A stretch of 64,000 bases of DNA from Phycisphaerae bacterium (GTDB lineage: Bacteria; Chloroflexota; Anaerolineae; 4572-78; J111), in the NCBI GenBank assembly GCA_028285035.1, contig JANQQF010000181.1:203672-267671 (forward strand), in the 5' to 3' direction. The position numbers and the translations under genes were made by a program. Below the pieces are notes generated by a model. It had not been told where the DNA came from. It ran no database searches and saw nothing but the letters and a program-made list of their open reading frames with translations. Below, piece after piece: positions 55,812 through 64,000 of this stretch. Position 1 is the stretch's first letter; each line of letters begins with the position of its first letter.

Positions 55812-56057
55812 TTGGGGTTATTTTGGCCTGTCCCTAAATTTAAACAAGACAATGTTTACAAAATCGGCGAAACAACCTCCGAAGCCCTGCCGTTTGATAC
55901 TTGGATGTTCTACCAAGCCGATGAGGCCGATGAGATCGCGCAAAAAACATTGAGCATGAGCGAACGGACTTGCTTCTTACATGCCGCGATGCGTGACAGC
56001 TATCCCAGCGATGTTCAGGTTGAGTTAAATGGGCAAGCGTTGGGATTGGAAGGATAA
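55812..56057 (+). CDS. Doubtful small frame, possible gene remnant
   Basis: Opens at TTG 55812 (an in-frame stop lies 11 codons before it) and codes 81 residues, including DTWMFYQADEADEIAQKTL and a C-terminal VQVELNGQALGLEG. The composition is protein-like, but no ribosome site or known family is seen. It may be the 3' remnant of a larger gene lost before the aldehyde dehydrogenase. Confidence 0.3.
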   Translation: MGLFWPVPKFKQDNVYKIGETTSEALPFDTWMFYQADEADEIAQKTLSMSERTCFLHAAMRDSYPSDVQVELNGQALGLEG

Positions 56058-56076
56058 ATCACCTACAAAAAGCAAA

Positions 56077-56123
56077 TAGGAGTCCGCCCCAAGTTCCTTT
56101 GGGGCGTGCATTTTGGACTCCTA
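56077..56123 (+). promoter_or_regulatory. Nested hairpin in leader of aldehyde dehydrogenase gene
   Basis: Outer stem TAGGAGTCC (56077-56085) / GGACTCCTA (56115-56123) encloses an inner stem GCCCCAA (56086-56092) / TTGGGGC (56099-56105). The inner hairpin stacks directly on the 5' strand of the outer one. It ends 20 bp before the ribosome site. Could be a terminator, an attenuator or a mobile palindrome. Confidence 0.5.
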
Positions 56124-56152
56124 ATTGATTGCTAGTTTCAAAGGAGCAACAG

Positions 56153-57631
56153 ATGAGTACAAGCGATAGATATAAAATGTTCATCGGTGGCGAATGGCAA
56201 AGTCCAAATGGCACCTTCCCAACCTACAACCCAGCCACAGGAGATATTTGGGCACAGGTTCCAGATGGTCATCGAGAGGACGCAAAAGCGGCGATTGAAG
56301 CAGCAGCCGAAGCCCAAGCTGAGTGGGCAGCACTACCTCATCCCGCTCGGGCCAAATATTTACTTCGCGCAGCAGACATTATGGAAGCCCAAATCAAGCC
56401 CATCGCAGGCAAAATTGTTAGCGAAACAGGTGGTTGGATTGGCAAGGGAATGTTTGAAGCGGGCTATGTGCCCGGTGTGTTTCGAGCGGCAGCGGCGGCA
56501 GTTTACCAACTGACTGGCGAAATTTTACCCTCGGATCATCATAAAGTCAGTATGGTTACCCGTCAGCCATTGGGGGTTGTATCTGTCATCTCCCCCTGGA
56601 ATTTCCCTTACCTACTCTCCTCACGCGGCATTGCTATCGCGATGGCTGTGGGCAACACAGTTGTCCTGAAACCGTCGGAGGAAACACCATACATGGGTGG
56701 CATTATCTTCGGCGAGATTTTTGAAGAGGTAGGCTTACCTAAAGGCGTGTTAAACATTGTCACCTGCTCGCGAGACAATGTTTCTGAGGTTGGTGATGAA
56801 ATGGTCAGCAATCCCCACGTCAAGGCCATCAGTTTTACCGGCTCTACCGCTGTCGGGCGACAGATTGCCTCCAAAGCAGGTTATCTCCTTAAGAAAGCGT
56901 GTATCGAAGCCGGCGGGAAAGATCCGCTGCTAGTGCTCGAAGATGCCAATATGAACCGGGCGGTCAATGCAGCGACCTTTGGTGGTTATATGCACCAAGG
57001 CCAAATCTGTATGTCCGTCGAGCGGGTGATTGTTGAAGAAAATGTGGCTGACGAATTCACTGATCGCTTGGTCAAAAATGTCAACACCTTGGGCGTTGGC
57101 GATCCATCTCAAATGCCTAATGTCATCGGACCAATCATCAATCAAAAGCAAATTGAAAAGATTCACGCTCAAGTAACCGATGCCGTCGAGAAAGGGGCGA
57201 CCTTGTTGACAGGTGGCACGTATGATGGGCTATTTTATCAGCCTACCGTTCTAACTGATGTCACCCCAGAGATGGATATCTATCACGAGGAAACATTTGG
57301 CCCAGTTCTGATCCTGCTTCGAGCGGAGAACGTCGACCATGCCATCGAAATCGCCAATGACTCCGAATATGGTCTCTCATCTGGGGTCATCACCGAGGAT
57401 GAAGAAAAGGGGCTGGCCATCGCTCGACGGCTCGAAAACGGGATGGTACACATCAACGACAGTTCAGTCAATGATGAGCCACACATCCCCTTTGGTGGAA
57501 TGAAAAATAGTGGTATTGGTCGGCACGGTGGGCAAGCCTCCATCGATACCTTTACTGAAACTCGCTGGATCACGCTAGAGCGTGGTCATCGGAATTATCC
57601 GCCGCCATTTAATGAGAAAATTGAGAGCTAG
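56153..57631 (+). CDS. Aldehyde dehydrogenase (benzaldehyde/vanillin-type)
   Basis: NAD(P)-dependent aldehyde dehydrogenase of 492 aa from ATG 56153 (AAAGGAG before it). Motifs: SPWNFPYLL, FTGSTAVGRQIA, general base Glu252 in EAGGKDPLLVLEDA (Ala in place of Leu in ELGGK) and catalytic Cys286 in HQGQICMSVERV. The Gly-Gln-Ile-Cys form is common in salicylaldehyde/benzaldehyde/vanillin dehydrogenases. Likely oxidises an aromatic or related aldehyde made by the SDR that follows. First gene of a four-gene rightward series. Confidence 0.93.
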   Translation: MSTSDRYKMFIGGEWQSPNGTFPTYNPATGDIWAQVPDGHREDAKAAIEAAAEAQAEWAALPHPARAKYLLRAADIMEAQIKPIAGKIVSETGGWIGKGMFEAGYVPGVFRAAAAAVYQLTGEILPSDHHKVSMVTRQPLGVVSVISPWNFPYLLSSRGIAIAMAVGNTVVLKPSEETPYMGGIIFGEIFEEVGLPKGVLNIVTCSRDNVSEVGDEMVSNPHVKAISFTGSTAVGRQIASKAGYLLKKACIEAGGKDPLLVLEDANMNRAVNAATFGGYMHQGQICMSVERVIVEENVADEFTDRLVKNVNTLGVGDPSQMPNVIGPIINQKQIEKIHAQVTDAVEKGATLLTGGTYDGLFYQPTVLTDVTPEMDIYHEETFGPVLILLRAENVDHAIEIANDSEYGLSSGVITEDEEKGLAIARRLENGMVHINDSSVNDEPHIPFGGMKNSGIGRHGGQASIDTFTETRWITLERGHRNYPPPFNEKIES

Positions 57632-57639
57632 TGAAAAAA

Positions 57640-57699
57640 CTCACCCGCAGCCCCTCTCCCTGAGGAAGAGGGGAGCCGAGTATGCAATGGAGTGAGGGC
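57640..57699. repeat. Dispersed CTCACCC...GAGGGC repeat
   Basis: Central hairpin CCCCTCT (57651-57657) / AGAGGGG (57667-57673) inside outer arms CTCAC (57640-57644) / GTGAG (57692-57696). Fills the gap between the aldehyde dehydrogenase and SDR genes; a recognisable dispersed intergenic repeat type. Confidence 0.6.
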
Positions 57700-57718
57700 T
57701 AAATCAAAGGAGAACACT

Positions 57719-58495
57719 ATGTCGTTAGAAGGAAAAACTGTCATCGTTACCGGTGCCGCTTCTGGTATCGGGGCCGAAACAGCGAAGTTGATGAAGGAAC
57801 GAGGGGCCAAGGTGATTGGCTTTGACTTAAATGAGCCAGCCGAAAATGTGGACGAGTACATCTACGTCAATTTAGCCGATGAAGCTTCGATTGAGGAAGC
57901 GGTCGGCAAATTTGAGGGTGGGGCAGATGCCTTGTGCAACGTTGCTGGGATCCCTCCAACCAAGCCCGCCCCGTTGGTCTTGCAAGTCAACTTCTTGGGC
58001 CTCCGCAAATTCACCGAAATGTTGATCCCCAAATTAAATGATGGGGCCTCAATCATTAGTGTAGCTTCGGTCGCTGGTTCTGGCTGGCCGAACAATGTTG
58101 AAAAAGTGAAGAAGATGATTGCGGTGACCGATCTTAATCAGGCCGAGCCATTCTGCGAAGAAAACGAGATTGATGCCGAGACAAGCTACAACTTTAGCAA
58201 AGAGTGCGTCATCGTCTGGACCAAACAGAATTTTTACACCTGGAAAGAGCGCGGCATCCGCATCAATACGGTTAGTCCAGGCCCGGTTGAAACCCCAATT
58301 TTGCCCGATTTCATCGAGACTTTGGGTCGGGCTGCTGAGGATTTGGCGATTATTGATCGCGTTGGCCGTGCCCCTGAGATTGCCCCGGCTATCGCATTTC
58401 TGGCTGATCCCGACAGCGTGTGGGTCAACGGCACCGACCTACAGATCGATGGCGGCTTGTTTGCTGGGTTGAGTAGCAAGATTTTTGGAATTTAA
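57719..58495 (+). CDS. SDR family oxidoreductase, coniferyl-alcohol dehydrogenase-like
   Basis: SDR of 258 aa from ATG 57719 (AAAGGAG before it). VTGAASGIG at 10-18, short NVAG, a long insertion before the active site, and YNFSK as catalytic Tyr/Lys. The insertion and YxxSK placement recall 3-alpha-hydroxysteroid dehydrogenase and coniferyl-alcohol dehydrogenase types. With the aldehyde dehydrogenase it could oxidise a benzylic or cinnamyl-type alcohol to the acid. Confidence 0.88.
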   Translation: MSLEGKTVIVTGAASGIGAETAKLMKERGAKVIGFDLNEPAENVDEYIYVNLADEASIEEAVGKFEGGADALCNVAGIPPTKPAPLVLQVNFLGLRKFTEMLIPKLNDGASIISVASVAGSGWPNNVEKVKKMIAVTDLNQAEPFCEENEIDAETSYNFSKECVIVWTKQNFYTWKERGIRINTVSPGPVETPILPDFIETLGRAAEDLAIIDRVGRAPEIAPAIAFLADPDSVWVNGTDLQIDGGLFAGLSSKIFGI

Positions 58496-58526
58496 TTGTT
58501 AAGTAACTGATAACGAGGTAATTATT

Positions 58527-58907
58527 GTGACCGATTTGGAAGCAAATAAGCAAAACGCCATTGCATTCTACAAAACGGCTTATTTAGGAAAGCCAAGAGA
58601 AGCCGTCGAAGCATATGTTGGCGATGACTATATTCAGCACAATCCCTTGGTCGGCAATGGCAAGGAAGCCTTTATTGAATATTTCGAACAGATGGCAACC
58701 GAGTATCCCGACAAAGACATCACCTTCGTGCGATCTGTTGCGGAAGGTGATTTGGTCGCCTTACACACCCATCAAGTCTGGCCGGACAATGAGCAGTACG
58801 TGACAATGGATTTCTTTCGATTTGATGAAAACGGCAAGATTGTCGAGCACTGGGACTCAATCCAAGAGGTTCCTGAAACAACGAAAAATGGAAACACGAT
58901 GTATTAA
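58527..58907 (+). CDS. SnoaL/NTF2-like domain protein
   Basis: Cytoplasmic protein of 126 aa with the NTF2-like cone fold pattern: N-terminal helices, YIQHNPLVGNGKEAFIEYF, then beta strands with ALHTHQVWP and VTMDFFRFDENGKIVEHWDSIQEVP. GTG start 58527 behind GAGG. Members act as cyclases, isomerases or hydrolases of small lipophilic molecules. Between SDR and monooxygenase genes, so probably takes part in the same pathway. Confidence 0.85.
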   Translation: MTDLEANKQNAIAFYKTAYLGKPREAVEAYVGDDYIQHNPLVGNGKEAFIEYFEQMATEYPDKDITFVRSVAEGDLVALHTHQVWPDNEQYVTMDFFRFDENGKIVEHWDSIQEVPETTKNGNTMY

Positions 58908-58943
58908 GTTTGCATCCTTCACACCATTTTCGGAGAAGATAAA

Positions 58944-60539
58944 GTGAACAACAAACGATATCAAGTGGTTATTGTCGGGGGTGGGCCAGTCGGCGTGGGT
59001 CTGGCGATTGAGCTTGGTCTTCGTGGTGTATCAGTGGCGGTTGTTGAAAAGTATCCCCAACCGCAACCCATTCCAAAAGGGCAAAACTTAACCCAACGTA
59101 CGCTTGAGCATTTCTATTTTTGGGGTATCGAAGCTGAGTTACGCGCCGCCCGAGCAATGCCTGCTGATTATCCAATTGGGGGGATCACAACGTATGGGAG
59201 CCTAACCAGCGGCTACTGGTATCCGTGGCTCAAGCGGGAGTTGGTTCGCCCTTACTACTTCACGGACAATGAGCGCTTGCCGCAATACGGTACGGAGCGG
59301 GTGCTGCGAGAGAAGATGGCAACCTTACCAAGCGTTGACAGCTTTTTTGGCTGGGAAGGAGAAACCATTGAACAGGATGAGACAGGGGCACAGGTGACCA
59401 TCACCGAACGAAATGGCTCTGGCCGACAGACACTTGAAGGTGATTATCTCGTGGGCTGTGATGGTAGTCGATCTGTCGTTCGAGACGCAGTTGGGATTGA
59501 GCAAACGTTATCGGCTCACGACAAATTGATGGTCCTACTGGTATTCCGGTCTAAAGAACTGCACGAAGCTCTTGAAATTTTTCCTGGTAAATCTTTCTAC
59601 TGTGTCCTTCACCCTGATTTAAAGGGCTATTGGCAGTTTTTTGGCCGGGTGGATGTCGGCGAAAGTTGGTTCTTTCACGCCCCTGTTCCCGCAGACACCA
59701 CCAAAGACAATTTTGATTTTGCAGCCTTACTTCACCAAGCGGCGGGCGTTGAGTTTGCCTGTGAGTTTGATCATATCGGCTTTTGGGACTTGCGTTTTGC
59801 TGTCGCCAAGACCTATCGACAAGGACGGGTCTTCATCGCAGGCGATGCAGCACACAGTCACCCTCCATATGGGGGATATGGCATCAACAGCGGGTTGGAA
59901 GATGCTCGGAATTTGGGCTGGAAATTAGCAGCGACCCTACAAGGCTGGGGTAGTGATACGTTGCTCGACTCGTACAGTACTGAACGACAACCCGTTTTCA
60001 AATCAACAGCCGACGATTTTATCGAAGCCTTTATCAACACAGATCACGTTTTTCTAGATCGCTACAATCCACAAAAAAATCAGGCTGAATTTGAAGCAGC
60101 GTGGGAAGCACGACAAACAGACGCCAGCGCAGATGTTCACGCCTTTGAGCCGCATTATGAAGGCTCTCCTATTGTTTTCGGTCCAGCCGACGGGGTATCT
60201 AGCGCCCGTGGTTCTCACGTTTTCGCGGCCAGAGCAGGGCATCACTTACCACCTCAGCCTTTATCATCAGGTCAGAATGTATTTGAAAGCTTGGGCGACG
60301 GCTTCTCGTTGCTTGCGTTCGATGTTGATGAGGATATCACCAATAGGTTTACTGAGGCGGCACAGGCACACAATATTCCACTGAAAATCATTCAAGATAC
60401 CTACGCTGATGGTCGGGAGGCGTATGAGTCGCGTTTGATTTTAGTTCGACCCGATCAGTTTGTGGCGTGGGCAGATAATGAACAGCCGGGGGATATTTCT
60501 GGCGTGTTGGCTAAGGCTGCTGGACGAGAGAAAGGTTAG
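58944..60539 (+). CDS. Class A FAD-dependent aromatic monooxygenase (PHBH/MhpA-like)
   Basis: Flavoprotein hydroxylase of 531 aa from GTG 58944 (GGAGAAG before it). FAD motif GGGPVGVG (12-19), DG motif DGSRSVVRDAVG, and GD motif with Gly300-Asp301 in AGDAAHSHPPYGGYGIN. A C-terminal thioredoxin-like domain is probable (from about 400). Hydroxylates an aromatic or polycyclic substrate with NAD(P)H and oxygen. Stop overlaps the convergent AraC gene by 4 bp. Confidence 0.93.
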   Translation: MNNKRYQVVIVGGGPVGVGLAIELGLRGVSVAVVEKYPQPQPIPKGQNLTQRTLEHFYFWGIEAELRAARAMPADYPIGGITTYGSLTSGYWYPWLKRELVRPYYFTDNERLPQYGTERVLREKMATLPSVDSFFGWEGETIEQDETGAQVTITERNGSGRQTLEGDYLVGCDGSRSVVRDAVGIEQTLSAHDKLMVLLVFRSKELHEALEIFPGKSFYCVLHPDLKGYWQFFGRVDVGESWFFHAPVPADTTKDNFDFAALLHQAAGVEFACEFDHIGFWDLRFAVAKTYRQGRVFIAGDAAHSHPPYGGYGINSGLEDARNLGWKLAATLQGWGSDTLLDSYSTERQPVFKSTADDFIEAFINTDHVFLDRYNPQKNQAEFEAAWEARQTDASADVHAFEPHYEGSPIVFGPADGVSSARGSHVFAARAGHHLPPQPLSSGQNVFESLGDGFSLLAFDVDEDITNRFTEAAQAHNIPLKIIQDTYADGREAYESRLILVRPDQFVAWADNEQPGDISGVLAKAAGREKG

Positions 60540-61492
60540 GACTGATTAAATTGTTGATGGCGATAGGCCCGGGGGGAGAGATGGTATTGGCGCTTGAAGG
60601 CGTTGCTAAAGTGGCTGACACTGTTGAAGCCCCAAGCAAAGGCGATGTCCATCACGGAATGATCGATCAATCGAGGGTCACTCAAATCGGCGCGGCACTT
60701 CATGAGCCGCAAATCCCGAATGTAGCGGCTAATGGTTGTATTTTCTGGCTTAAAACGAGCATACAGATGTCCTTTGGAGATGTGCAGTGCTTGGGCAATC
60801 ATCTCGGGCGACAGGTCGGGATTGGATAGATTATTCTGGATAAAGGACTTGATTTCAAGCAGGGTGATGGCCCCGTTTCGGGCTGAAGGATCGGTCAATT
60901 GAAAGGTTTCATTCAGGTCGGTGGTGATCAAATCCACAAAGGTCCGAGCCAATTGGGTCCCCATATGGGGTTGAAGCGTGGTGATCTCACCCTGAATGGA
61001 TTGAATTAAATCGTAGGTGATGCGACTAAGACCGGTCTGGCTGGAAAAGCGACGCGCCGTCATCAAATCGATGCCAGGTAGGCGAGACTGAAGGATCGGA
61101 CGGGGCACTTCCAAAAGCAAATGCTGGTAGTTGTCAGTGGCCAAAGTCAGCTCAAAACAGTCTGTGCTGTGCAACGCCCAGTCACCAGGTCGCAAGTGAG
61201 CGGTTCGACCGTTCTGGCTCAGAGACGCCTCTCCAGAAAGCTGAAAAAGTATGATAAACGAGTCTTTATCCATTTTTGCCAGAGAACGCTTGGAGCGACG
61301 GGTAAAAGATCGATTGGATGAAACTTTAGAGAGTTGGATCGAGGCGAGGGGATGGGTGGTAATTGCCCCAAAGAAGGGTTGATCATCTAAAGGCTTGATA
61401 TCAACGTTTATGATCGTGTTGCAAACAACATCAATCCAGTAGCTCAATCGATTTTTTTCACGAACAGATTGGGTTGATAACTGAGTATTCAT
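60536..61492 (-). CDS. AraC family transcriptional regulator
   Basis: Regulator of 318 aa: N-terminal AraC-binding-like domain (about 30-190) and two C-terminal HTH motifs (about 210-312; ISKGHLYARF and VMDIAFAWGFNSVSHFSNAF). Related in plan to XylS/FeaR-type activators of aromatic catabolism. Divergent from the GST gene, whose upstream region has a pair of direct repeats that could be its binding site. Confidence 0.93.
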   Translation of the reverse strand: MNTQLSTQSVREKNRLSYWIDVVCNTIINVDIKPLDDQPFFGAITTHPLASIQLSKVSSNRSFTRRSKRSLAKMDKDSFIILFQLSGEASLSQNGRTAHLRPGDWALHSTDCFELTLATDNYQHLLLEVPRPILQSRLPGIDLMTARRFSSQTGLSRITYDLIQSIQGEITTLQPHMGTQLARTFVDLITTDLNETFQLTDPSARNGAITLLEIKSFIQNNLSNPDLSPEMIAQALHISKGHLYARFKPENTTISRYIRDLRLMKCRADLSDPRLIDHSVMDIAFAWGFNSVSHFSNAFKRQYHLSPRAYRHQQFNQS

Positions 61493-61579
61493 TTGACTAC
61501 CTTAGTCATTACAATGCCAATATTTTGCGGTCGAAGAATTATTGAACAAAAGAAATAGAAAGTCAAATAGCCTGATTTT

Positions 61580-61642
61580 CTGACTCTGACACAACTTCAC
61601 CTGACTCTGAGGCAAGTATGAGGGCGGTCCGTGAGATATGAT
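61580..61642 (+). promoter_or_regulatory. Putative AraC-type operator and promoter of GST operon
   Basis: CTGACTCTGA occurs twice, at 61580-61589 and 61601-61610, exactly 21 bp apart (two helical turns), as usual for AraC/XylS binding sites. A -10-like TATGAT lies at 61637-61642, with a poor -35 just after the second repeat, fitting activator-dependent initiation. Confidence 0.6.
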
Positions 61643-61685
61643 GAGATAATCTTAATCAATCATATCAAACAAAAGGAGTTTTCAA

Positions 61686-62555
61686 ATGTTAGAACTTTAT
61701 CACCACGGATCGTCAGTATGTGCCGCCAAAGTGCGATTTGCCTTGAATGAAAAAGGGATTGAATGGAAAGGGCATTATCTCGATATTCTCAAAGGGGATC
61801 AATTTGACCCTGAGTATATGAAACTCAATCCAAAAGCTGTCGTCCCCACGATTGTGCATGATGGGCACGTCATTGTTGAGTCAACCGTTATTTGCGAGTA
61901 TGTCGATGAGACGTTCAACGGCGGGGTGTCTTTGGTCCCTGACACACCATTGGAGCGAGCAAAAATGCGGCTCTGGACCAAAATCGTCGATGAGGACATT
62001 CATCCGGCTTGTGGCGAACTCACCTTTGTAGCCTGCCACCGTCACGTGATTCTGCGAATGGGGCCAGAGGCTGTCGATGAATTTCTGAATGCGACCCCGG
62101 CTCGGTCAGTCACAGCAACGTGGAAAGAACGAAAGCGACAATTGGTGATGGAAGGCTTTGATGCCCCGGGGATTGGGGCCAAGGTGAAGTTGTACGACAA
62201 ATATTTGGGGGAGATGGAAGCGGCCCTGCGCGATCGCAAATGGTTAGCAGGCGACACCTTCTCCTTGGCTGATGTGGGGTTGACTCCATACGTCAATCGT
62301 CTGGACATGCTCGGCATGTCGGGCTTGTGGGAAAAAGGCCGTCGTCCTCACGTTGAGGATTGGTTCAATCGCATCAAAGCCCGGCCTACATTTAAGGAGA
62401 CATTCCTGGATTGGTGCCCAGAAGATCTAACCAACGACTTGATGACCTTTGGCACCCAAAGCTGGCCCAATGTCCTCAAGATTCTGGATATGTCTGACGA
62501 CGATTGCCGCCTTATCCCCGATGCTGAGGGTATGTGCATGTGTGCCATCGGCTAG
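61686..62555 (+). CDS. Glutathione S-transferase family protein, LigF-like
   Basis: GST of 289 aa: N-terminal thioredoxin fold (1-80) with Ser/Cys-rich start HGSSVCAAKVRFAL, cis-Pro54 in AVVPT and Glu65-Ser66; C-terminal helical domain. The run VESTVICEYVDETF and the following RAKMRLWTKIVDE closely resemble what I recall of the lignin beta-etherase LigF. Ribosome site AAAGGAG. Under a probable AraC-controlled promoter. It could cleave beta-aryl ethers or dehalogenate; glutathione itself may be replaced by another thiol in this organism. Confidence 0.85.
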   Translation: MLELYHHGSSVCAAKVRFALNEKGIEWKGHYLDILKGDQFDPEYMKLNPKAVVPTIVHDGHVIVESTVICEYVDETFNGGVSLVPDTPLERAKMRLWTKIVDEDIHPACGELTFVACHRHVILRMGPEAVDEFLNATPARSVTATWKERKRQLVMEGFDAPGIGAKVKLYDKYLGEMEAALRDRKWLAGDTFSLADVGLTPYVNRLDMLGMSGLWEKGRRPHVEDWFNRIKARPTFKETFLDWCPEDLTNDLMTFGTQSWPNVLKILDMSDDDCRLIPDAEGMCMCAIG

Positions 62556-62604
62556 ATACATCGTGTAATCGTTTAAGCTTCAACAGAAATTGCGGAGGTG
62601 AATG

Positions 62605-63345
62605 ATGTTAAAAGTAATTGGGGCAGGATTTGGGCGGACTGGAACAACATCGCTTAAAGCGGCATTGGAGCAGTTGGGGTTCAACAAATGCTATCACATG
62701 ACAGAGTTGTTCCAAAACCCAGATCAACTCCAATATTGGCGTGATGTCCGGGCAGGCAGGCCTGTCAATTGGGACGAGCTATTTGCTGGTTATCAGGCCA
62801 CAGTTGATTGGCCAACCACGGCGGTTTACAAAGAGTTGGCCGACCACTATCCAGAAGCAAAGGTGGTACTAAGCGTGCGGGATGCAGAACGTTGGTATGA
62901 CAGCATGACCGATACCATTTATTGGGTCAACTATGATCACGCCGCCAATATGGAGCGGGGGTTGATGCAGACCTATGACCCACAAGCTCGAATTGTTCAC
63001 AACATCCTCGAGGTCACTGGTCGAGGGATGATTTTTGAGGATACATTTGAAGGTCAATTTACTGACAAGGCGTATACCCTACAACGGTTTCAGCACCACA
63101 TCGACGCGGTCAAACAAGAAATTAGTGCTGACCGATTGCTAGTTTTCGAGGTCAAGCAGGGCTGGGAGCCCCTGTGTGAGTTTTTAGACGTCCCTGTCCC
63201 GGATGGCCCCTTCCCCCACGTGAACGACAAAGAGACCATGCGATCCGTTTTCAGTGCAAAAACAAAAATCTTCCAACAAATCGGTGAAGAACTCGGTCAA
63301 ATTAGCCATCAAGTACAGACAGGCAAAATGACTGGCAAAAAATAG
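62605..63345 (+). CDS. Sulfotransferase family protein
   Basis: P-loop sulfotransferase-like protein of 246 aa: GFGRTGTTSLKAAL at the N-terminus binds the PAPS 5'-phosphosulfate, and VVLSVRDAERWYDSM carries the 3'-phosphate motif. ATG 62605 is preferred, since GGAGGTG nearly touches the ATG at 62602. Immediately downstream of the GST (49 bp) and probably co-transcribed. Acceptor unknown; second sulfotransferase in this window. Confidence 0.85.
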   Translation: MLKVIGAGFGRTGTTSLKAALEQLGFNKCYHMTELFQNPDQLQYWRDVRAGRPVNWDELFAGYQATVDWPTTAVYKELADHYPEAKVVLSVRDAERWYDSMTDTIYWVNYDHAANMERGLMQTYDPQARIVHNILEVTGRGMIFEDTFEGQFTDKAYTLQRFQHHIDAVKQEISADRLLVFEVKQGWEPLCEFLDVPVPDGPFPHVNDKETMRSVFSAKTKIFQQIGEELGQISHQVQTGKMTGKK

Positions 63346-63451
63346 CAAATAAGGAGGTAGAGGCTTCATCAACAATATTGTGGCACAATCTTAATTTTGT
63401 TTGTTCAAACTCACGTTTTGTGATGTCTTTAATATTCCAATGGAGGAGATA

Positions 63452-64000
63452 ATGATTAAAAGTACAATGTGGTCAATGAGTAAGTTCATCCTCTTACTCA
63501 GCATTCTGCTGCTTGTTTTGGCAGCCTGTAGTGGAGCTGAACCCGCTGTGGAAGAGGTGCAGGAAGCCGCTGAAGCCGTGGTAGAAGAAGCTGAAGAGGT
63601 GGTTGAGGAGGCTGAGGAAGTCGTCGAAGAAGTTGTTGAGGAAGCTGAAGAGGCGATGGAAGAGGCCGAAGAGGCGATGGAGGAAGCCGAAGAAGCCATG
63701 TCTGGCGACCACGGTGACGAGCCTCTTTGTGGATTGGGCAACGGCGAAGCAGCGACCGGAGAATCCATCAAAATTGGAGCCATCGTTGGTGAGACGGGTC
63801 CCGACGACTTTAGCTCCCCGGCTGACACCGCCAAAGCCTACTTTGATTGTGTCAATGCCAACGGCGGAATCAACGGTCGTCCCATCGAATATCTCGTCGA
63901 GGATGATCAGTGGAATCCTGAAGTCGCCAGCCAAGCCGCTGGTAAGCTCGTCAATGATGAAGGTGTGGTCGCCTTGATCGGAAACGCCAGCTTTGTTGAG
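63452..64000 (+). CDS. Branched-chain-amino-acid-type ABC substrate-binding lipoprotein, partial
   Basis: The frame from ATG 63452 (GGAGGAG before it) runs off the right edge after 183 codons. Signal peptide with lipobox LAAC (Cys26), then a linker of about 55 residues built of Val-Glu-Glu-Ala repeats (30-83), then the start of a type I periplasmic binding fold (IKIGAIVGETGP, NANGGINGRPIEYLVEDDQ). LivJ/LivK-type proteins bind amino acids, amides or aromatic acids; next to aromatic catabolism genes, an aromatic ligand is plausible. Confidence 0.88.
   Translation, partial: MIKSTMWSMSKFILLLSILLLVLAACSGAEPAVEEVQEAAEAVVEEAEEVVEEAEEVVEEVVEEAEEAMEEAEEAMEEAEEAMSGDHGDEPLCGLGNGEAATGESIKIGAIVGETGPDDFSSPADTAKAYFDCVNANGGINGRPIEYLVEDDQWNPEVASQAAGKLVNDEGVVALIGNASFVE

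Larger units (their letters stand above)
55626..56152. other. Intergenic region, 527 bp
   Basis: Contains the terminator-like hairpin at 55666-55683, a doubtful small frame at 55812-56057 and a nested hairpin at 56077-56123. No promoter for the aldehyde dehydrogenase gene could be placed with confidence. Confidence 0.5.

Noticed and set aside
1..64000. CRISPR arrays, tRNA/rRNA genes, prophage or integrase genes
   Set aside because: No regularly spaced direct repeats, cloverleaf-like or rRNA sequence, or phage and recombinase proteins were recognised.

Overview
The window most likely comes from a member of the Chloroflexota, probably an Anaerolineae-like lineage. This is inferred, with no rRNA to confirm it. 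The signs are solute-binding lipoproteins with long Val/Glu/Lys repeat linkers behind the lipobox, a MalT-like LuxR regulator with ATPase and TPR parts, many dispersed hairpin repeats between genes, and promoters that place the start of transcription on the start codon of regulator genes. Coding density is high, TGA is an ordinary stop codon, and I see no tRNA, rRNA, CRISPR array, prophage or complete insertion sequence.

Layout. (1) 1-5.6 kb: a leftward E1-alpha / SDR / MDR alcohol dehydrogenase / alpha-beta hydrolase operon, divergent from a FadR-type GntR regulator and a lipoyl E2 acyltransferase. It looks like a 2-oxoacid or acetoin-type dehydrogenase pathway, with E1-beta presumably left of the window. 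(2) 5.7-32 kb: a sulfur-rich region. It holds mtnA, a DmdA/GcvT-like demethylase, two CstB-like persulfide dioxygenase-rhodanese proteins, a double rhodanese, a MalY/PatB C-S lyase, a SulP transporter, two YeeE/YedE transporters, two tandem rhodanese lipoproteins and a SulP-STAS-rhodanese fusion. Embedded in it are a three-gene KAS III / flavin monooxygenase / unknown membrane protein operon, a penicillin acylase, a broken ATPase/TPR regulator and a two-component system. (3) 32-51 kb: sugar and glycan use. It has Gfo/Idh/MocA, a TIM-barrel isomerase, a TolB-like propeller, an EamA exporter, a seven-gene leftward operon of Opp-type ABC transporter plus GH3 and GH1 glucosidases, a LacI regulator and a divergent GH2 beta-mannosidase followed by a sulfotransferase. 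(4) 51-64 kb: a P450 divergent from a LuxR/MalT regulator; ALDH, coniferyl-alcohol-dehydrogenase-like SDR, NTF2-like protein and class A flavin monooxygenase; an AraC regulator divergent from a LigF-like GST, a second sulfotransferase and a truncated Liv-type binding lipoprotein. This part suggests aromatic or lignin-like substrate catabolism.

The observation most worth following is at 9192-10598. An otherwise intact metallo-beta-lactamase/double-rhodanese gene has one in-frame TGA (9750-9752), exactly where its paralogue in this window (21279-22697) and, as I recall, CstB (Cys201) have a functional cysteine. A stem-loop of bacterial SECIS geometry follows immediately. The simplest exciting reading is a selenocysteine persulfide dioxygenase; a nonsense mutation or base error is the alternative.
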